Origin: Blautia sp.
GTDB lineage: Bacteria > Bacillota > Clostridia > Lachnospirales > Lachnospiraceae
Length of the DNA stretch: 64,000 nucleotides
NCBI GenBank assembly: GCA_023667395.1
Contig: JAMPAC010000001.1
Span: 268,680-332,679 of the forward strand
Reading direction: 5' to 3'
In this document: positions 51,054 to 59,027 of the stretch, piece after piece
Layout of the letters: each line of letters begins with the position of its first letter
Position numbering within the stretch: position 1 is the first letter of the stretch
Program-made: the position numbers and the translations under genes
Notes under the pieces: generated by a model
What the model was told of the DNA's origin: nothing
Seen by the model: only the letters and a program-made list of their open reading frames with translations
Database searches by the model: none

Positions 51054-52292
51054 TCAAGAGGGGAGCGCATTATTTTCCCAAACCCCTATCACCCCCACTG
51101 TCATATCATCCAGGATATGCCCGCCTCCGGCGCAGATCACCATCCGCAGGATCTTGTCCGCGATCTCGCCCGGATTCTGCTCCCGGATGCCGGAAACCGC
51201 CTCCTCCAATGTGTTCTCATAATCATGCCCCTTAAGCGCGTCTATCACGCCGTCGGAGACCATGATCAGATAATCGCCGTCCTGAAGCGGTCTCTCAATG
51301 GACGGGATATCCACCTGCTGAAAAATACCCAGGGGCAGCGTTCCGGCTTTCAGCTGTTCCACCTTTTCCTCCCGCTTGAGAAAGGTTGCCGCGCCTCCCG
51401 CCTTATACAGCCTGCAGTTTCCCTGATAAAGGTCGATATCGCAGATATCCAGCGTGGGATGGTTACGGTCCTCCCCGGTGACGAATAACGCCGTGTTGAC
51501 CAGATTCACGGCTCCGTCGATGCTGTATCCCGCCTCCAGCATCTTCTCCATCAGATCCAGCACGCGCTCGCTGTCCTGTCCCGCCTTTTCTCCGGAGCCC
51601 GTGCCGTCGGACAGCATCACCGTGACCCTGCCCTTTTCCGCCTCCATGACGGCGAAATTATCCCCTGATATGGTCTCGTTCTCCTTTGTGACCCGGGAAA
51701 AGCCTGTGAGCACCTGAAATTCCGCCTCTTCCTCCAGAAAGAAGCTGCGCGGCTCCTTTTCTATCCTGCATGGGCTGGCAACGGATAACTGAAGCCGCCT
51801 GTCCAGAAGCACGGAAACCATATCCGCCGCGTCCTCCGCAGAAATCCCCCCTTTTATCTCTGTACTCAAGATCAGTGACACCGCCTGTTTTCCCATGGCA
51901 CGGGGCAGGTAAGCGGGATTCTCCACCCGGATTCCCTCTTCTTTTAAAGCCGTGGTGAGCATACGTTTCTTTCTTTCCTCCATGGGATAAAAACATACTA
52001 CCTCGCCGGCAATCTCCCTCATGATCTTTGCCATTTCCGACAGATGCTCTCCGATGATCCGGCGGTTTTCCCATAACCGCTTTTCCGACAACAGTCTCTG
52101 CCTGTCGTTCCATATGGGCTGGAATTCCCCGCCATAGCTTCTGGAAAGTTCATTAAAAGTATCCGCATAATTTAACAGCTTCCTCCTGCACAGGTCGGAG
52201 ACCTGTGCCGTGCGGAGTTCCTCCTCCCGAAGCCGCCTGTCCGCCGCCTTTTTTCCCCTGTAGTGTCCTATCAGTTCCTGTCCTGTCATCAT
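51054..52292 (-). CDS. spoIIE: SpoIIE-type serine phosphatase lacking the membrane domain
   Basis: About 412 residues, against ~800 in Bacillus SpoIIE. The C-terminal PP2C-like domain is complete: ISGDNFAVMEAEKGRVTVML, LSDGTGSGEKAGQDSERVLD, SDGVIDAL and ILDDMTVGVIGVWE. The usual N-terminal block of ten membrane helices is absent; the preceding part is a helical regulatory segment (DRRLREEELRTAQVSDLCRR). SpoIIE dephosphorylates SpoIIAA to activate sigma-F in the forespore and localises through its membrane part and FtsZ. ATG 52292 follows GGAGG (11-base spacer); in-frame ATGs at 52310, 52355 and 52376 lie at or upstream of the likely transcript start. Position next to divIC and tilS supports orthology. 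Confidence 0.85.
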   Translation of the reverse strand: MMTGQELIGHYRGKKAADRRLREEELRTAQVSDLCRRKLLNYADTFNELSRSYGGEFQPIWNDRQRLLSEKRLWENRRIIGEHLSEMAKIMREIAGEVVCFYPMEERKKRMLTTALKEEGIRVENPAYLPRAMGKQAVSLILSTEIKGGISAEDAADMVSVLLDRRLQLSVASPCRIEKEPRSFFLEEEAEFQVLTGFSRVTKENETISGDNFAVMEAEKGRVTVMLSDGTGSGEKAGQDSERVLDLMEKMLEAGYSIDGAVNLVNTALFVTGEDRNHPTLDICDIDLYQGNCRLYKAGGAATFLKREEKVEQLKAGTLPLGIFQQVDIPSIERPLQDGDYLIMVSDGVIDALKGHDYENTLEEAVSGIREQNPGEIADKILRMVICAGGGHILDDMTVGVIGVWENNALPS

Positions 52293-52353
52293 ATCGCAAC
52301 ACGCCTCCATTTCCCGAAATGCTGATCCCCGCCTGTCCGGCGAAACAGTATCC

Positions 52354-52420
52354 ATTATAGAAAGGCGCCGCAACATTTTTTGTCAAAACCGGTAAGGCTT
52401 TCCCTTAAAGTTTTGCGACA
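52354..52420 (-). promoter_or_regulatory. Spo0A-type promoter of spoIIE with 21-base spacer
   Basis: Consensus TTGACA (52386-52381) and TATAAT (52359-52354) separated by 21 bases. Near-matches to the Spo0A box TGTCGAA lie at 52420-52414 (TGTCGCA, minus strand) and overlapping the -35 (TGTCAAA, 52381-52387 plus). This resembles Bacillus spoIIE and spoIIG, where sigma-A promoters with over-long spacing need Spo0A-P. Confidence 0.65.
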
Positions 52421-52449
52421 AAAAAAGCAGGGCGGTCAATCGTCCTGCT
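52421..52449 (-). terminator. Terminator at the end of divIC
   Basis: On the minus strand AGCAGG / CCTGCT (one more A-T pair outside) with a 12-base loop that contains the divIC stop, followed by a run of T. It separates the divIC operon from spoIIE. Confidence 0.8.
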
Positions 52450-52741
52450 TAAAAAGAATCTCACCTTCATAAACCAATCCCAGTTTCTCCCTGGCAATGT
52501 TCTCAATATAGCCCTTGGTCTGGACTTCCTTGGCAAATTCCTCTATCTCCAGAGTCCTTAAATTTTCCTCTTCGATCTGAGCCTCCAGCAGAGCCAGTTC
52601 CGCCCGCTTGAGATCGATCTTCTGCTGTAATCCCACGCTTCTGACAGCCACCACAGTCATGACCATCACTACCACCAGCGTCACCAGAAACATACTGAAC
52701 CGGTTCTGGTGCCGTTTCCGGTATGCCACTCTCCTTGCCAT
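52436..52741 (-). CDS. divIC: Septum formation initiator DivIC/FtsB-like
   Basis: A 101-residue bitopic protein: basic N-terminal tail (MARRVAYRKRHQNR), one membrane helix (FSMFLVTLVVVMVMTVVAVR), a coiled coil (LQQKIDLKRAELALLEAQIE) and the C-terminal GYIENIAREKLGLVYEGEIL motif of DivIC/FtsB. It joins DivIB and FtsL in the divisome. Position after yabQ matches Bacillus. Confidence 0.92.
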   Translation of the reverse strand: MARRVAYRKRHQNRFSMFLVTLVVVMVMTVVAVRSVGLQQKIDLKRAELALLEAQIEEENLRTLEIEEFAKEVQTKGYIENIAREKLGLVYEGEILFKQDD

Positions 52742-52775
52742 ACTTTACTCCTGTTTCCGATTAGTTCTCTTTACC

Positions 52776-53252
52776 CTATTTACATTTTAACACTTTCAGA
52801 AAGAACGTCAACTTCTTTTTTACTCTGCGCAGGCCGCCCCGCAACAGCCTGTGGAGGCGGTTTCCTGCCGCGCCCGCAACGGCGCCTGCTCTGGCTCCCG
52901 CCGCCCGGAAAGGCCTGCACAGGAAATTTATGGCTTTCATCAGGGCTCCCAGCGCCTTTTCCAATCCCAGGGAGACATACTTCACGAACCAGGGACTGAC
53001 CAGTTTTTTATATAGAAACATTCCCACGAGCGCACCGATCACGGCAAACCATCTCAGATTTCCATCGCTTTCATGATACATCATAAGAAAGACTTTCTCG
53101 GCGCAGAATATCCAGAAGCCCAGATCCTCCAGAGACACCAGGAAGCCATTGTGGGGAACCGCCCGGCGCAGGATCCGCAGGATATCATACACGAAAGTAA
53201 TAAAAATGCCCATCAACAGGGCATGGAATAAAAACTCGTTTTCAGATGCCAT
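52776..53252 (-). CDS. yabQ: Spore cortex biosynthesis membrane protein YabQ
   Basis: A 158-residue protein with an N-terminal helix and family segment ITFVYDILRILRRAVPHNGF, then LEDLGFWIFCAEKVFLMMYH and a further hydrophobic stretch, matching YabQ, needed for spore cortex formation. The C-terminal ~50 residues are basic and variable. AGAGG lies six bases before the ATG. Order yabP-yabQ-divIC is that of Bacillus. Confidence 0.9.
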   Translation of the reverse strand: MASENEFLFHALLMGIFITFVYDILRILRRAVPHNGFLVSLEDLGFWIFCAEKVFLMMYHESDGNLRWFAVIGALVGMFLYKKLVSPWFVKYVSLGLEKALGALMKAINFLCRPFRAAGARAGAVAGAAGNRLHRLLRGGLRRVKKKLTFFLKVLKCK

Positions 53253-53261
53253 AGCCTACCT

Positions 53262-53549
53262 CTAACGGAATAGTTTGGCAAACAGGGATTCGCCCTTGCG
53301 CCCGGCTCCCCCGGCATCCGAATATGTAAAGCTGTCGATCTTTCCGTCGATATCCACCTCGCCCTTTTCCAGGGTCAGACGGCTGACATGCAGGTCATCG
53401 CCCTTGATCATGAGCATTCCCTGCTCCGTCTCCAGAAGAATCTCGTGTATATCAAAGGAGAGCACATCGTTGACCCCGCCTATGATACAGCTCTTTCGAT
53501 TCGTCATTGTTACTTTGTGCATACGCGCGCTGCTGTTTAAATCCTCCAT
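53262..53549 (-). CDS. yabP: Sporulation protein YabP
   Basis: A 95-residue YabP/YqfC-family protein with the family core NRKSCIIGGVNDVLSFDIHE and MLMIKGDDLHVSRLTLEKGE, then VDIDGKIDSFTY. ATG 53549 has GGAGGGG three bases before, and gives the usual family length; an upstream extension to 53627 is unlikely. YabP interacts with YabQ in cortex assembly. Confidence 0.92.
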   Translation of the reverse strand: MEDLNSSARMHKVTMTNRKSCIIGGVNDVLSFDIHEILLETEQGMLMIKGDDLHVSRLTLEKGEVDIDGKIDSFTYSDAGGAGRKGESLFAKLFR

Positions 53550-53628
53550 AAGCCCCTCCTGCCCCGCTGGATTGCTCTTTACCAATAAAGTATATGTGGG
53601 CATTTGGGAAAAAAGCACCTGTAACAAC

Positions 53629-53868
53629 TTATATATACCGGAAAAGTTCTTTCGCCTCTTCCTTTTTCACCGTCTCCTGCACATCCAGGACTTCCACTTT
53701 CACTTCCTTATTTCCGAAAGAGATGGTTATGATGTCGCCCGCCTTGACGCTGGCGGAAGCCTTTGCCGGCTTGTCGTTGATCAGCACCCTGCCGCTGTCG
53801 CAGGCCTCGTTTGCCACGGTGCGGCGCTTGATCAGTCTCGATACTTTCAGATATTTGTCCAGTCTCAT
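53629..53868 (-). CDS. rqcP: S4-domain RNA-binding protein RqcP (YabO)
   Basis: A 79-residue protein, nearly all an S4 domain: MRLDKYLKVSRLIKRRTVAN, CDSGRVLINDKPAKASASVK and GDIITISFG. RqcP binds stalled 50S subunits and supports C-terminal alanine tailing in ribosome quality control. GGAGG lies six bases before the ATG. In Bacillus the gene also sits between mazG and yabP; here an HU gene is inserted upstream. Confidence 0.93.
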   Translation of the reverse strand: MRLDKYLKVSRLIKRRTVANEACDSGRVLINDKPAKASASVKAGDIITISFGNKEVKVEVLDVQETVKKEEAKELFRYI

Positions 53869-53930
53869 AATAATCCTCCCTGACTTCTGTGAGCAGAGGC
53901 TCGAAAGGCGCTGCCTCTGCTCATTCGCGA

Positions 53931-53964
53931 AAAAAACGGAGAACCCTTTTCAAAAGGTTCTCCG
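53931..53964 (-). terminator. Terminator after the HU gene
   Basis: Minus strand CGGAGAACC ... GGTTCTCCG, paired over about 13 bases with a short loop, then TTTTTTT. It ends the HU transcript 17 bases after its stop. Confidence 0.93.
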
Positions 53965-53980
53965 CAGTGAATCCCTGTCC

Positions 53981-54256
53981 CTATGCGTTCAGCATGTCTT
54001 TCAAAGCCTTGCCAGCCTTGAACTTGGGAGCCTTGGAAGCCTCAATCCTCATGGGCTCTTTTGTCTGAGGATTCCTGCCGTCCCTTGCTGCTCTCTTGGA
54101 TACCTCAAAAGTACCGAATCCAACCAGCTGGACTTTGCCGCCTTTCTTTAACTCTTCTGCAACAACATCTGTGAATGCCTTTAAGGTCTTCTCTGCGTCT
54201 TTCTTGGATACTCCAGCCTGCTCAGCCATAGCAGCTACTAATTCTGTTTTGTTCAT
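53981..54256 (-). CDS. hup: DNA-binding protein HU
   Basis: A 91-residue histone-like protein: MNKTELVAAMAEQAGVSKKD, VQLVGFGTFEVSKRAARDGR and NPQTKEPMRIEASKAPKFKA, the hallmark DNA-binding arms of HU. ATG 54256 has AGGAGGAG a few bases upstream. It has its own strong promoter and terminator, in line with high expression. Confidence 0.97.
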   Translation of the reverse strand: MNKTELVAAMAEQAGVSKKDAEKTLKAFTDVVAEELKKGGKVQLVGFGTFEVSKRAARDGRNPQTKEPMRIEASKAPKFKAGKALKDMLNA

Positions 54257-54325
54257 ATTGAACTCCTCCTGTAATGAGCTTTCTTTTTGTATTAACATCA
54301 TGCCCTCTTGAGAACACTAAATATA

Positions 54326-54354
54326 TATATATCTGTTTTTCAGGCGTTTGTCAA
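54326..54354 (-). promoter_or_regulatory. Strong sigma-A promoter of the HU gene
   Basis: Minus strand TTGACA (54354-54349), 17-base spacer, TATATA (54331-54326) inside an alternating TA run, giving a ~65-base leader. Confidence 0.8.
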
Positions 54355-54363
54355 GGTATTTCC

Positions 54364-55083
54364 CTATATTTTAGGGCTTTTTTCATATTTCTCTATGATT
54401 TCCTCTATTTTGTCCGTCAGGATCTGTTCCTGTGACAGTTTACATATTTGTGAAATATTGGATATCTCCATAAGCAATTCCCCGGTTAATTCCGATAATT
54501 CCTCACTGTAATCTACCGGTGTCGTATTGTTTATCCTGTTGGCGATCTCTTTCAGCTTTTCTGCGGAAGCCGCGTAGCTTTTCTGAGCCTCATAGAGCCT
54601 GTCCGCCTTTTTCAGCACCTTGACGGCCCTGGTCAGGGCGGGAAGTTCCATGGGAATCTCCCTTAATGGCGTCTCCGTCTGTTTCTTTCCCTCTTTCTCC
54701 TGCTTCTTGATCTCCTCCCAGTTCTGGAGCACCTGGCCGGAGGTCTCCGCCGACACGTCCCCGAATACATGGGGATGACGGCGTACCATTTTCTCCGCCA
54801 CCTCGGACACCACATCCTCCAGGGTAAACAGGCCTTCCTCCTCCGCAATGCAGGCATGCATCACCACCTGGAGCAGCACGTCCCCCAACTCTTCCCGGAG
54901 GTTCTCATAACTGCCTGTCCTGTCATAGATGCGGATGGCGGCCGCGACTTCCGCCGCTTCCTCCATCATGCAGGGGCGCAGGCTCATATGGGTCTGTTCC
55001 CTGTCCCAGGGGCAGCCGTTCTCACTGCGCAGTTTCTTGATGATCTCCACAAAGTCCTCATAAGTGTATTTTTTCTGATCCAT
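54364..55083 (-). CDS. mazG: MazG nucleoside triphosphate pyrophosphohydrolase
   Basis: A 239-residue MazG with two all-alpha domains. First: LRSENGCPWDREQTHMSLRP, EEAAEVAAAI, EELGDVLLQVVMHA with the E-E-x-x-E/D metal site. Second: ALTRAVKVLKKADRLYEAQK, less conserved. It hydrolyses non-canonical or damaged NTPs. Bacillus YabN carries an extra methylase domain at the N-terminus, absent here. First gene of the conserved mazG-rqcP-yabPQ-divIC run. Confidence 0.94.
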   Translation of the reverse strand: MDQKKYTYEDFVEIIKKLRSENGCPWDREQTHMSLRPCMMEEAAEVAAAIRIYDRTGSYENLREELGDVLLQVVMHACIAEEEGLFTLEDVVSEVAEKMVRRHPHVFGDVSAETSGQVLQNWEEIKKQEKEGKKQTETPLREIPMELPALTRAVKVLKKADRLYEAQKSYAASAEKLKEIANRINNTTPVDYSEELSELTGELLMEISNISQICKLSQEQILTDKIEEIIEKYEKSPKI

Positions 55084-55163
55084 GTTCTTGTTCCTTTCCT
55101 GTATCCGTCAGTTATTCCGGTCCTGTCCCGCCTTTTTCAGCCTCCGAATCCTCATGCTCCTTA

Positions 55164-56561
55164 TCAGTGCGACGAATTCGCCGAAGAAGAATTGGCTGAT
55201 GAAGTATTCGCGGAGGAAGTGGGCGCATCCACAAGCACCAGGTTCGCAAAGGATAGCGTCATATCCTTGGCGTCATCATCGATCTCCACCGTATAGCTCC
55301 TGGTCACAAAGCCTGTCCTGCGCAGTGTGATCGTATGCAGTCCCGCAGTCTTCCTGAAATTGCAGGGGGAGATGCCGATATAGTTGCCATCCAGGTAAAC
55401 TTCCGCATTCTCCGGCGCATCCACGTACACCTTATAATAATTGGTAACGGCCTGCGTGGAGGAACTTGCGGAAGCGCTGCTGCTCTCCTCGGAATCCTGA
55501 TCCACCGCGTCCAGCGTGATATCAAACCCGCCCGATTCCTGGGCTATCTTGATATACTGGGTAATGGAATGATAACCCTCCGCCCTGGCGATCAGCTGGT
55601 GAAGTCCATACTCCAGGGTAACCGGTCCCGATACGTCCGCTTTCTCGCCGTCAATATACAGTTCCGCATTGGAGGGGTTCAGCGAAAAGAGCACCATGCC
55701 GGATTGGGGTTCCGGAACCACCAGATCCCCGATATCCAGACAGGTCTCCTCATTCCGGTTGATGGCAACGGTTTTGATCCCGCCGCCGCCCCTGTTGCTG
55801 ATATTCACCTGATAATTTCCCTCCGGCACGGTGAGGAGCATATCCTCCGTGATCCGCCGGATCTGGGTCTGTCCTATCTCGATCCAGCCGCCAACAAAAT
55901 TTTCATCATTCACCAGACGCAGATAGCCGTGCCCCTTATCCACGCGGACTGTCAGCACCTGGCTGTCGATTCCCTGAAAGCTTAATATATCCGACGGGTT
56001 CAGATCCATCATCTCAATGCTCCGGTTCTCCGACAGGAACTGGGTATTGTCCGTCAGCTTATAGACGTCTTGCCCGATGGAAAGTTCCCTGCGTATCATA
56101 TTCAATTCATAGTTCGCCACATCCGAATAACTCCACGCGGAAGTGGACAGCTGCATGGCAGTCAGGTGTTTTTTTGATCTCAAAAAGGTAACATCCACGA
56201 TATCCCCCAAGGCAAACTGATCCAGGGACAGGCTCTGCCCATACTTATCGTACATCCTGGTGGTGCCATCCATGGAAAGGGTATACCGCTTTCCCAGTTC
56301 CAGGTTCAGAAATGTCAGTGTATTCTCTCTATCATTCCTGTCTACCAGGATCGCCGTGTCAGCGGAATCAAAGCTTTCCGGTCCTGTCACCACAAAACCG
56401 GTGTCCACCCTGTCCGGAGAAGGTGTTGCTTCCGCCACAGGGCGCTGGTCATCCCGCGGAAATACGCTATAACCCACTGCCGCTGCCATGGTGAGCACTG
56501 CCGCAATGGCGGCAATCAGGCTTCCTTTTCCCATTTTTCTGTCTCTTTTCTTTTGCGTCAC
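55164..56561 (-). CDS. Membrane-anchored protein with PEGA repeats
   Basis: A 465-residue protein: short basic head, one membrane helix (GSLIAAIAAVLTMAAAVGYS) and an extracellular part with three PEGA-like beta domains near residues 225-275, 285-355 and 370-445 (e.g. SLNPSNAELYIDGEKADVSG; VDAPENAEVYLDGNYIGISP then CNFRKTAGLHTITLRRTGF). The tail is Ser/Ala/Asn-rich. PEGA domains are common in Firmicute surface proteins and are thought to bind wall or proteins. GTG 56561 has AAAGGAG before it. Ten bases after the CotS-like gene, so probably co-transcribed. Confidence 0.8.
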   Translation of the reverse strand: MTQKKRDRKMGKGSLIAAIAAVLTMAAAVGYSVFPRDDQRPVAEATPSPDRVDTGFVVTGPESFDSADTAILVDRNDRENTLTFLNLELGKRYTLSMDGTTRMYDKYGQSLSLDQFALGDIVDVTFLRSKKHLTAMQLSTSAWSYSDVANYELNMIRRELSIGQDVYKLTDNTQFLSENRSIEMMDLNPSDILSFQGIDSQVLTVRVDKGHGYLRLVNDENFVGGWIEIGQTQIRRITEDMLLTVPEGNYQVNISNRGGGGIKTVAINRNEETCLDIGDLVVPEPQSGMVLFSLNPSNAELYIDGEKADVSGPVTLEYGLHQLIARAEGYHSITQYIKIAQESGGFDITLDAVDQDSEESSSASASSSTQAVTNYYKVYVDAPENAEVYLDGNYIGISPCNFRKTAGLHTITLRRTGFVTRSYTVEIDDDAKDMTLSFANLVLVDAPTSSANTSSANSSSANSSH

Positions 56562-56571
56562 TTTTTCTCCT

Positions 56572-57588
56572 TTACCCTTTCAGGGCGTTTACATCACGGA
56601 ACACTTCCTCCAGAAAATGCTGTTTCTCCTTTTCCTGCGCCACAAGTTTTTCCAGTTTCTCCTGATTCCTGCCGGGAATCCATGCTTTCCCGGAATTAAA
56701 ATAAAAGTTGGCGATCTTCCAGAACTTCTCCGGATATGCCAGCCGGTAATACAGATCGATCCTGTCAATGGCGGATACCGGCGTCTCTCTTGCATATTCC
56801 TCCAGAAGTTCCCGGCCCAGGGGAATGGACCAGTTGCTCTTCTCCAGAAGTTTCCGCATCAACAGGTACAGATCCCTGACAGGACTGTCAGAAATACATT
56901 TTTCAAAATTGATCAGAAACCAGCCGCCGTCATATCTGATGATATTGTGATACTGATAATCTCCATGACAGAATGTAATGGGCTCCCCCACCGCTGCAGC
57001 CTCGGCATCTTTCTTATTTTTGACGGCGCAGTACGCCTTCCATTCCTCCGTGACGGAAAACGCCTGTTCCAGGAAATAATCGATGGCATTTTGCAGGCCG
57101 ATCTCAAAGGGCTGTTTCTGGCTCCTCTGCTGCAGATATTTTTTCACTTTTTTCAGTTCTTTATTATGTTTGTCATACTCTTTCTCAGGGGAGAAAAGAG
57201 GCGGAAGCCCCGGCGTATCCGCCGGAAACGTCATGCTCTTATGAAGCCTTGCCAGCAGCCGGACGATCTCCATGCATTCGCCCTTGTCATAAATGCTGCA
57301 TTCCCTGCCTTCTTTCCAGGTCTTCAGAATATATTTTATACCGTCGTTGTCCTGCACAAAAAGTTCGCCTCCGGCTGTGGGCACAATCTGTTCCACGGCC
57401 ACATTTCCTCCGCTTTCAACGGCTTTTAAGACTCTGTCCTGCAGCTCTATTTTTTCACGGCTTCCCGCATATTCCTTGAAAATCAGGCATCCCTGATCCG
57501 TATCACAGAGAATGGCGCCTCTGCCTTTCCTGGTGCCGCGCACCTCTATGCCATACTGTTCCAGTAACCCTGCTGCCCTGTCATTCAC
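56572..57588 (-). CDS. CotS-family spore coat kinase-like protein
   Basis: A 338-residue protein of the aminoglycoside-phosphotransferase-like CotS/YsxE/YutH group. Typical N-terminus (LLEQYGIEVRGTRKGRGAIL then CDTDQGCLIFKEY), the ATP-side YILKTWKEGRECSI, catalytic loop ITFCHGDYQYHNII and the following FLINFEKC, where an Asn replaces the metal-binding Asp usually seen in this position (I-D-F). It may be catalytically weak. CotS proteins are spore coat components. Start GTG 57588 after AGGAGGGG. Neighbouring sporulation genes support the role. Confidence 0.85.
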   Translation of the reverse strand: MNDRAAGLLEQYGIEVRGTRKGRGAILCDTDQGCLIFKEYAGSREKIELQDRVLKAVESGGNVAVEQIVPTAGGELFVQDNDGIKYILKTWKEGRECSIYDKGECMEIVRLLARLHKSMTFPADTPGLPPLFSPEKEYDKHNKELKKVKKYLQQRSQKQPFEIGLQNAIDYFLEQAFSVTEEWKAYCAVKNKKDAEAAAVGEPITFCHGDYQYHNIIRYDGGWFLINFEKCISDSPVRDLYLLMRKLLEKSNWSIPLGRELLEEYARETPVSAIDRIDLYYRLAYPEKFWKIANFYFNSGKAWIPGRNQEKLEKLVAQEKEKQHFLEEVFRDVNALKG

Positions 57589-57653
57589 CTTCGGACCCCT
57601 CCTGATAGCTTTTGCATCTAAACTATCTTATGTTAAGGGGCTTCAAAGTATGT

Positions 57654-59027
57654 TTAAGGTTTCTTCCTATATTTTTCCGCCTCGGTCAACAGGGTCTCCG
57701 TCCTGTTACACTGAGGATCATCCAGCACCAGATCCAGCAGTTTCTGCAGGATCTCGCCCAGTTCCCTGCCCGGTTTCCAGCCTGCCCGGATCAGATCCGA
57801 ACCGTTGACGGCCAGATCTTTCAGGGAGACGCACTGTTTCTGTTCCAGTATCTTTTCATACAGTTCCTGCCATCTGTCTATGAGTTCCAGTTTCTCCTGC
57901 CGCATATGGCCGCTCTGCGCCATGACGTCCGCCCGCTTGATGTCAAACAGCGCCGGGAAAGCGTCCTCGCCTATTTTGTTGACTGCCCTGCGGACGATCC
58001 TCATATCCGGCTCCACACCGTTGCCATAATCATGGTAAAGCACAAGTCTGCAGACGTTATGAACCGTATCATTGTCAAATTTCAGCCGCCGCAGGAAATC
58101 CCTCGCCATTTTCTCACTGACAACGGGATGCCCGTGAAAATGGGTCACGCCCTCCTCATCCACCGCCAGGGTGGCAGGTTTGCCGATATCGTGGAGCAGC
58201 ATTGCCAGCCGCAGCTTCTTATCCGGCTCCACATGGTTCAGGGAATGCAGCGTATGTTCCCCCACGGTGTACATATGGTGGGGATGATTTTGTTCCGTTT
58301 CCATTGCCACGTCAAATTCCGGAAAAAATACCTTCGTCACGCCCAGTTCATAGACGGTTCTGAGATCGTCCGGGTGGGGGGAGGTGATCAGCTTGACCAG
58401 TTCCGCCTGGATACGTTCCGCGCTGATACGCCCCAGGGTGGGGGCAAGCTTCCTGATGCCCTCCCTGGTTCCCTCCTGGATCTCATATCCCAGCTGGGCG
58501 GCAAAGCGGATTGCCCGCAGGATCCGCAGGGCATCCTCCCCGAACCGTTCCAGGGGATCCCCCACGCATCGTATAATCCCCGTGCGGATATCTTCCATGC
58601 CGCCGAACATGTCCACCAGCCCCGTCTCTTCATTATATGCCATGGCATTGATGGTAAAATCACGGCGCTTCAGGTCTTCTGCAAGGTCCGGCGTAAAGGT
58701 GACCTCCCTGGGATGCCTGCCGTCCTCATAAACGCCATCAATGCGATAGGTAGTGACTTCAAAGCCATCCTTATCCTGCATGACTGTGACCGTCCCGTGC
58801 TGCAGCCCAGTGTCAATGGTTCGGGAAAACAGCGCTTTCACCTGCTCCGGTTTCGCTGAGGTAGTGATATCCCAGTCCTGGGGCTCCCTGCCCAGAATGG
58901 AATCCCTGACGCAGCCTCCCACCACATAGGCCTCATATCCCGCAGCGGTGATGATGTCTATGATATGCTGCGCCTTTTTCGGTATCGTTATTCTGATCTC
59001 ATCTGTTTTCTGTCCTTTATCCGTCAT
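57654..59027 (-). CDS. cca: CCA-adding tRNA nucleotidyltransferase with HD domain
   Basis: A 457-residue class II enzyme that builds or repairs the CCA end of tRNAs. Head: YVVGGCVRDSILGREPQDWD followed by ITTSA, with the catalytic D-x-D; RRDFTINAMAYN; neck: RFGEDALRILRAIRFAAQLG. A middle HD-type part (LAMLLHDIGKPATL, HFHGHPVVSEKMA) suggests added phosphohydrolase activity. Needed here because both tRNA genes of the window lack encoded CCA. Overlaps the HAD gene by 11 bases. Confidence 0.95.
   Translation of the reverse strand: MTDKGQKTDEIRITIPKKAQHIIDIITAAGYEAYVVGGCVRDSILGREPQDWDITTSAKPEQVKALFSRTIDTGLQHGTVTVMQDKDGFEVTTYRIDGVYEDGRHPREVTFTPDLAEDLKRRDFTINAMAYNEETGLVDMFGGMEDIRTGIIRCVGDPLERFGEDALRILRAIRFAAQLGYEIQEGTREGIRKLAPTLGRISAERIQAELVKLITSPHPDDLRTVYELGVTKVFFPEFDVAMETEQNHPHHMYTVGEHTLHSLNHVEPDKKLRLAMLLHDIGKPATLAVDEEGVTHFHGHPVVSEKMARDFLRRLKFDNDTVHNVCRLVLYHDYGNGVEPDMRIVRRAVNKIGEDAFPALFDIKRADVMAQSGHMRQEKLELIDRWQELYEKILEQKQCVSLKDLAVNGSDLIRAGWKPGRELGEILQKLLDLVLDDPQCNRTETLLTEAEKYRKKP

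Noticed and set aside
54320-54332. Alternating TA run before HU as a repeat locus
   Set aside because: Too short to be a meaningful microsatellite; it forms the -10 region of the HU promoter.
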